Part shown: in pieces, positions 49,201 to 58,200 of the stretch
Layout: each line of letters opens with the position of its first letter
Position numbering within the stretch: the stretch's first letter is position 1
DNA from: Ophiura sarsii
Taxonomy: Eukaryota > Echinodermata > Ophiuroidea > Amphilepidida > Ophiuridae
DNA length: 64,000 nucleotides
NCBI GenBank assembly: GCA_035610835.1
Contig: CM069447.1
Span: 17,813,992 to 17,877,991, forward strand
Direction: 5' to 3'
Notes under the pieces: model-generated
Databases searched by the model: none
What the model was told of the DNA's origin: nothing
The model's input: the letters and a program-made list of their open reading frames with translations, nothing else
Translations under genes and position numbers: made by a program

Positions 49201-52200
49201 CTATAGTAAAAATGTAGCCTATTATAGTCTACTACTCTATCACGAGAAAGTGAAGTAACTGCGTCATTCTCTAATTACAGTACATAAACACGCAGGTCTA
49301 GTAAAAGTGCTGGTGTATACACCCAAGCATAGAAAGGCGGCAGACACAGACCCGTGCTGTAAATGTTGCGTGTGTATAGTTACGTCACTGTCCGTGGAGG
49401 AAGGGAAATAGAGTAGTATTGATATATGTCCCCTCTGTAATAAAGGTAGACCCCCCCCCATAATTCCTCTCTGGCGTATACACTCAAGCATAGAAAGTGC
49501 GTAAATATAGAAAGTGCGTAGGAGTAGACCATCCCCCCCCCATTATTCCTGACTTACTTCATCCAGCAAGGCTTTCAGATGCAGTGGGTTACGACTGCTC
49601 TGTTTAGCATCCACAATAAGGGATGTCTGCTCATCGTTGAGCGTCTTGGCATAGAGCGACATGTAGCAAGTATCGATACATGTTCCCTCTGTAATAGGAG
49701 TAGACCGCCCCCCATAATTCCTGACTTACCTTATCAAGCAATGCTTTCAGGTACAGTGGATTACTGCTCTGTTTAGCATCCACAATAAGGGAGGTCTGCT
49801 CATCGTTGAGTGTCTTGGCATAGAGCGACATGTAGCAAGTATCGATACATGTTCCCTCTGTAATAGGAGTAGACCCCCTCCCCCATAATTCCTGACTTAC
49901 CTTATCAAGCAATGCTTTCAGGTACAGTGGATTACTGCTCTGTTTAGCATCCACAATAAGGGATGTCTGCTCATCGTTGAGCGTCTTGGCATAGAGCGAC
50001 ATGTAGCAAGTATCGATACATGTTCCCTCTGTAATAGGAGTAGGCCTCCCCCCCCCCACAATTCCTGACTTACCTCATCCAGCAAGGCTTTCAGATACAG
50101 TGGATTACTGCTCTGTTTAGCATCCACAATAAGGGAGGTCTGCTCATCGTTGAGGGTCTTGGCATAAAGCGACATGTAGCAAGTATCGATACATGTTCCC
50201 TCTGTAATAGGATAGGAGTAGACCCCTGCCCCCTCCCGATTACTGACTCACCTCATCCAGCAAGGCTTTCAGATACAGTGGGTTACTGCTCTGTTTAGCA
50301 TCCACAATAAGGGAGGTCTGCTCATCGTTCAGCGTCTTGGCATAAAGCGACATGTAGCCGGTGATGATAGTCCTTTTTTCGTTTTCGTTAAGAGGGTCCA
50401 CCTTCATTATCGGCCAATTGGCTTGCTGCACGGCATCCTGGGCCTACATGGTTAAAAAACAAAAAGATGCAATATCGGCACTGTTCTGACAAAATCTCAT
50501 ATCTTAATCCGGCCCTTAAGCATGTATAAAGTATTACCTCCTATGTATAACCTTAAGGAAGTCTGCTCTAAACATGTTCAAGGGCCAAAAATACCCATCA
50601 ATTTTAATTTCATTCATTCATTTTATATACACCTAGCAACATAAAGTCACTTACCAGAAGCTATGAGGTTGGCTAATTCAAAATAGATAATCGATACCAA
50701 GAATCTGAGATATACATTACATGAGCAAATTTCTTCTCCGCAGTTTGATACCTCATGCAACGAAATCGAATGGATACTTTTAAAGTTATGGCGATTTCAA
50801 TGACCGCGCATAACAACAGCAAAGTTGCACTAGGTATAGGAAATCATTGATTTGTGTGTGATTAGTATCATAACTCTGTGCTATCTGAACGAGCCACCTA
50901 GGTATCTGGATGAATGGGTCTGGAGTGATAACCGCAATATGTGGGACAAAGGTGTGTCTAGCTGTAAAGAATAAAAGTCTTTGCTATCTTTACACACACA
51001 TTTTCAGTGCGAAATCACACACAAATCAATGATTTCCTATACCTTGTGCAACTTTGCTGTTGTTATGCGCGGTCATTGAAACCGCCATAACTTAAAAAGT
51101 ATCCATTCTATTTTGTTTAATGAGGTATCAAACTGCGGAGAAGAAATTTGCTCATTAAATGTGTATCTCAGATTTTTGGTACCGATGATCTTTTTTTGAA
51201 TTAGCAACTTCAAAACACCTGGTCCGGGACTTTTGTTGCTAGGTGTATACATATCTTGTACCTCCATCCAGCCCTTAAGCATGTATTAAGTAATACCTCC
51301 TATGTATAACCTTTGGGCAGTCTGCTCTAAACATGTTCAAGGGCCAAAAAAATACCCCATATATCAAAATCTTGTAAGTGCTCTTGCCTCTGAACATGTA
51401 TGTACACATGCAAAATGTTCACAAATGTTTTAAAATGTTTCAAATTGTGAAAACAATTTTCTAAAATGTTCAAATCATCAAATTTGGTAACAAAAGTGAG
51501 GGAATTCATACGTTTGTAGTCAAATTCTCACGTCTGCATTTCACATCAGAATGGAGAACAGATATGTATGGGAGCGCGCCCTCAATTTTCCTGGAAATCA
51601 GGGTGTTTTCCATAATACTTGAGCATATACTAACTACCACCTCAACCCCCTTTGTTTACCGATAAGAGAGAAAACGCTACACACTTTGCTTTGCTACACA
51701 CTTTGCTTTGCTTTTGTTTTTTCAGAATTTAGAACCTGTTAGGATGGTGCCAAAAAGCGAATGACCAAGTGAGGCCGGGCGATCGTAAATCAAAAGGGGC
51801 GGTCGAATGCACATCAACTCTGATTGGATGAAAGGGGTAACTATGACGCCAACCAACCCCATATCTCACTTCTGGTCAACAAAGGAGTTTTCGATCGATA
51901 AACTCTAGAAAACTTTATTACCTTAAAGATACGTATGGGAGTGCACCCTCAATTATCCTGGAAATCAGGGTTTTTTTGCATCAAAGTAATACTTAGGCAT
52001 ATACTAACTACCATTTGAAACAGTTTACCAACATTCGCCGTTATCATATAAAATTTCATGATTTTCTTAGTTTAGATATGATCATATAACTAGGTGCAGA
52101 ATTCGGAAGTTATGCTATCGTTTTACATGCAACCTTTCGCGGCAAATCTCAACCTGGATTGGCCGTCATTTACTTATTTGGCATGGAGGCGATGTCGGAA

Positions 52201-55200
52201 TTGTATGACATTTTGGATTTGGGCTATGTTGATGATTATCTTTACGTTATTTGCTCATTTAGTATATCGATACATCTCTCAATGCCCCTTTAATTAGCCG
52301 TCTATCGTGTAAAATTTCACGATTTGGTCATTTCGATGTAGATGACATCGGAATTATCAGTACTACTCACCACATATATTGCTTCAACTGAATTTGTATC
52401 TAGTGCCATTATTCAACCGTTTTCCAATAAATGTTCAGGGTACGTTCCTTAGGCCAAAAAAAAAGAAGTTGACTTGCCCTTTCAGGGCCAGAGTCTGGGT
52501 CGGACGGTCAGATTTTTTTTTTGATTTTTTTTTAATTTAAATTTTACAGGGAGATTACTACACAAAAACACGTTTTAAAGGGAAAAAATTGTGATTTTTT
52601 TGTTGTTGATTTTGTTTGATTTTTTTATGATTTTTAAACAAGCAGATACTACTCAAAAACACGTTTTTATCTTTCTTTATTGTTGTGTGCTTCTTTCAAT
52701 TTTTTTAAAAAAAAATTTAAACTTTTTAAAAAAAAAAATTTAAAAAATAGCGACCCTAGATTTCCGAAAATTTGGGTCGGTCGGAAAGGGCAAGTCAATT
52801 TTTTTTTGCATATCTATTGACACAATTCATTTTTTCTAAATTTGATTTTTCTTGGCAATCTCTCAGTGCCCCTTTAATGCCATTCTGCGAAGCTTGTGCA
52901 GGTTAATAAAACATGCAAGCAAGCTAGATCTGGTTAAATACAGACAAGCTACAGTCAATTCATCTGCCTGCCACTGTGCAGTGATATCAGAATGCTTACG
53001 GTTTCAATTTAAAGATGAAAGCCATGACTACTAACTCAACAACTCATATATGGGGGGTAACCGGCATTTTTTTGAGCTAGAGCCTTTTCAAAAAGTACGG
53101 TTTTCCTGGTCACACGCAATTGTTGATTTATATGATGGCGTCAGCTACCGGAAATGACCTGAACACAAATGTCTCTGTTAAAATATTAAAAAATCATCAT
53201 TGCATCAATTTGTTTGGACCTGAAGAACGGTGATGTGTCTGTCAAATATCACACTATATTAATTTCGCCATAACATGTAATAAATACCCTAATTTTAAAC
53301 TGTAATTTAGAATAGGTCTCCCGTTTCGGCATAGAAACGGGCCGGTTTTGGAATATTGCCTCAAAGGGGGCAGGACCAGACGTGATTTAGTGGTGTGAAA
53401 CCTTACAAGTGATGGGATTCTCTATGCTGCACGTCTTGAATCAGGGGTTATGAATATTAATGAGGCTATGACGTTAAAGTCTATCGCCGTACAGTAATTG
53501 ATTAAATCATTTAAACAATCAGCTAATTACTTAGTTATTCAAATAATTATTCATATTTTGCGCTGATTACTTACTTAATTAGCTAATTAGTTAGTTAATT
53601 AGCTAATTAGTTAGTTAATTAGCTAATTAGTTAGTTAATTAGCTAATTAGTTAGTTAATTAGCTAATTAGTTAGTTAATTAATCATATACATTTTGCAGC
53701 TACTCTCAGTACTTTGGAGCTACTGGGGCCTCTGTGTGGATCACCTTTTCCAAAATAATTAATATTAATTAGTTTTAGACCTTTAATTGATTACTAATTT
53801 AATTAGTTAATTAGTTAAATGACTAAATGCGTCAGCCTAGTCATAGGATGAAGTTTACCTCATGAATATTCAGTACCTGATTCAAGACGTGCGGGTTAAA
53901 GAATCCTTTGATTTATGGATCATGTGGGGGGATTTACCAGCTATGAAAGTGTGTAGTGAGAGCATCAAATCCAGGTTTAAAAATTCAACTACTTTTTGCA
54001 AAATTAGGGACCGAGTCTGTCAATTAGAATGAGCACATTTTAGCTAAACTCTTTTCTCATTATTTTGTTTGACTTCAAGGTGTCTATAAATGTAGACCAG
54101 GCTTTCTCAACTAGATATACTGATGCGCCACATTTTAGTAACCAACTTGTTGAAGCTCCACTTGGTCATATTTTTTTAGAATTAACAATGGCAAAATTCC
54201 CTTTATAACATTAATTTCAAAATATTTACACATATCTGTAGGCAGCATAATAACTAATATTACTCTTTTGAGGGCATATGCTGTATTTATACATCTGATT
54301 GTCATAGGCCAATGAAATCTGGCTATATCATGATATGATTTTTTGTTAAAAGAAATTTTAACCACTCTCGCGCCACTTAGGATGCCTTGATGCGCCACAA
54401 GTGGTGTGCGCGCCACCAGTTGAGAATGCCTGATGTAGACCATATAACCCCAATAATGCAAGCAAAATAAGAAAGATAAATAGCCTATGTATTAATATGC
54501 AGCGACGGAAATACCCACATCCTAGGTAGGAACTACACACTTTGTGTAGAATATTTCTAATCGTAACTTTTACAAAAGGAAAAACATCAGTTAAAATAAG
54601 TGGTCCTAGTGAGAATTGAACCATGGACCTCTGCATTGCAAGGCATGTATCTCAACCACTAGACTGTCAAGGGGTGAACTGTCCAAGACATGATTTTAAT
54701 CCCCCTTATTATTACGGAATAAAAGCAATACTACTGTTATGATCAGTACACACAATATTATGAATAGAGCTGTGACACACACGATCGTCAACCCTGGGTT
54801 GACAGTCATGTGGGTATTTCCATTACTGCATATTAATATTGTTAACTTATATTGTTAATGAATACATGTTTTATGCATGCTCCAAACTGGACAGGTTAAT
54901 GGGCATAATGGTATTTTCAAAAGCCAATACAAGCCATGCAATTTACTAGGACTATATGCAACAACTGAAGTGCAACAATATGGTTAGGTAATTAATTGGC
55001 ATAATTTAACCCATTAAAATAGAATAAGAACTAAAGCAGCGACACCCCAATCTTCTAAGATTCATCTCAAATCTATCAGTTTGTGTGTTCATACAGTCAA
55101 TCCTGATGGGACCAGTTTTGAGCAAATTGCACTGATCAGGTTTTAAATGCCTGCTAGCTGAATGAGTATGAAAGTAAGAAAAAGATGGACAAAAAGAATA

Positions 55201-58200
55201 AGGTAAACGAGCAACTTTTCGAGAAATTAAAGGCATATTATATGATCTTTTCCAGGGAGCGCCCTCTGAAGTCCAATTTTTTTTAGAATGTAGATTTTTT
55301 TGATTTTGCAGATTTACATTTCTGATCATAAATCAAGAATATATTCTGAGTTACAGAGAAATTGGATTCCTAATTGCTTAAAAATCATGGTTTAAAGAGT
55401 GAAAATAAACTGTCAGGTCTGTGCGACAACTTATTTTTCACTCTAAATTCACTCTAAAACCGGGATTTTGAAGTAATTAGGTATCGTATCGCTCTGTAAC
55501 TCAGAATATATTATGATTTATGATCAGAAATGAAAATCTGCAAGAAAATTGACTTTCTAAAGATAATCATGAATAGAGGGCGCCCCCTGGAAAAGATCAC
55601 ATAATATGCCTTTAAGTGAAGATTAATGTTGATCCAATGTGACATCATTGCATCATTCAATGATCGCCGGGAATAAACGTGCATCATTATAGAATTACTA
55701 GTGCATGAATATCGGATCTTATGCATGCAACAAATAAAATTCATTTAAATAGCTGAAACCCATTATATAACGATATAATTAAAGCTTGCAATTAAAGCCC
55801 AAATTAACACTATTATAGTATTAGTATTCAAATATCCTTCAACCAGCATGTGCCTGTAATCACCACAAGCGAAGTGATAAAGTGGAGGACTTCAAAAACC
55901 TTGGAGCCTGGATGAATACCACTGAAAAGGACATCATAACACGCAAAGCAGCTGCATGGAGAGCTTGTAGCTAACTCACTCAGTGATGGAAGGCCAAATC
56001 ACTGTCCAGAAAGTTTAAAAACGGCTGTTCATAGCTCGAATCAGTCCTCCTTACGAATGTGAGGCATGGGCAGTAACCCCAAAGCTTAGTAAACAGCTGG
56101 ACGGATGTTACACTAGAATGCTAAGAACCGTGTTCAACATCAACTGGAGCCAGCATGTGACAAATGAGGACCTGTATGGTGACATGCCAAAAGTTTCGGA
56201 TAAAATCAGAGAACGTAGAGCAAGATTTCCCGGACACTGCTTCAGAGGGTCCATTGAGCTCGTCTCCATGCAAACTCATACATTGGATACCAAAACATGG
56301 AGTAAGAAACCGTGGAAGACCAGCCCTAACTTACATTGATATACTAAAGCGTGACACAGGATTGCAGGTAGAAGAAATCAAGACAGCTATGTTGGAAAGG
56401 AAGATTTGGAGAAGCATCGTGGTTCGGGAAAATCACCGACCTTAGTCAAGTCAAGTAAGTCAAGTGCAAAAATATTGGATATTATGCATTATGCTTGCAT
56501 CATGCAATAATTTCTTTTAAAGTATCTTAGCATGAAGGATCCAAATTGAAGCGTTTGATTGCTATTGTTAAAATTAGATAATAAAGGTATTGTTTTTAGA
56601 CCGTACCTGTGTTATATTGTCTGACACAAATTTTTAGTCGAACAGCGACGCCCCAAGCGGAGTTGTTCTATGCAAAAGATAATACTACAGAATGTGTGAT
56701 GTCAGACAATATAACACTTTTCTCATTCTTAAACAGTCATACTTTGGACATTTATTTAATCAAATTGTAACTTTAATTGCTCACATTTGTCAAATTCTAC
56801 CCTTGTTATAGTCTATTTGGCTTCCTCTGGACAGTGATGTAACTTAACAGACGCAGCTTTAACGCACGCCTTTGTATCTTCCATCTTTTAACGCTCGTGT
56901 GTATACGCCAGCGCCTCGAGTAGGCGCACACGTTATGTGCTGCAATTAGTAGAATACGCAGTTACGTCACTGTCTCGTGACGGCCAAATAGACTTTAGTA
57001 TGGAATAACCCACAAACATTCCATCCAATCCTGTGTGGTGAGTATATGCCAAGCGTCTGTGTAATGCTCCGCATATAAGCACGCAGTAATAGCGCAGTAG
57101 ACGCCCTGCAGAAGTGCGTGTTATGGAACAAAACTTTAGTTACCATGCACTCACTGCGCGAGGGTGGTCATGCTAATTGATGTACGCCGTGTTAAAGGTG
57201 TATGTTCCGATCACTTTTTTGGGCTATGATTTTTTTTCACATAAGGATATTTTGATATCAGAAGAATCCCCATATTTTTCTCATTATTTCTGTAAAATAT
57301 TAGGGGCTAGACATGTTTCATTTAGAAATTATAGGCTAAAATGTGGCGAATTACTGCCAAAGGTGGTTAACCACCAACCAGTTTGTGTACTACTCAATGG
57401 GCATATGTCTTGTGACCTTGTGCTTCTAAAAATAGAACCATGAGAGTTATGCAACTCAAACTTTGGAATGCGTCAATTTTAAGGATGACCTTTCATGTAA
57501 AATAGAGAACGTCAAGTTGAAAATCAGGCCAGCAATCGGAACATCTACCTTTAAGTTGTCTCACATAAATGGCGCCGATTTCTCTGAGAACCAATGAGAA
57601 TTGCTTAACATTCGTGGCTGTTTAAGAATGGTCTATTTAACACTTTTATAAAATTATTAGTGCATAAATATGAGATGCCAGCATGCAGCATGCATCATGC
57701 AAATGAAGTTTTTTTGAAGTAGATGGTAACCTACTGTTCAAATATGTCGATAAGATGAAGACGCCCTCAACGGCAGAATACTGTTAAACTGAACAATAAT
57801 AATAGACACATGGATGAGAAAGATGTTTGAAATACAAAGACAGGAAAAAATATGAAATTTAGAGATGAAAAATGGATTACATACATAACAAATAATTGTT
57901 CTTCTAAGATGTGTTGGTTGTAGCCACGAAGAATGACATTTTCTTGACTCGATGTTAGGGTATAAATATGTGCATTTGTCCAGGGTTGTAACCAGACAAA
58001 AATGAGAATACCCAAAGAAAATTCTGTAACCTTTCCAGTACAAATGAAAGAAACCCAGATACGGCCGTCTTGTAATCAAGCCACATAGGCTACATAGCTG
58101 TTGTCCTAATTATATTCAGTGGGGGATATCATTTGGTTGAATTGCACCCATCAGTTAAATTTGGGGGAATTTAAGTGATTTGACTCCATTTCTAACCAAT

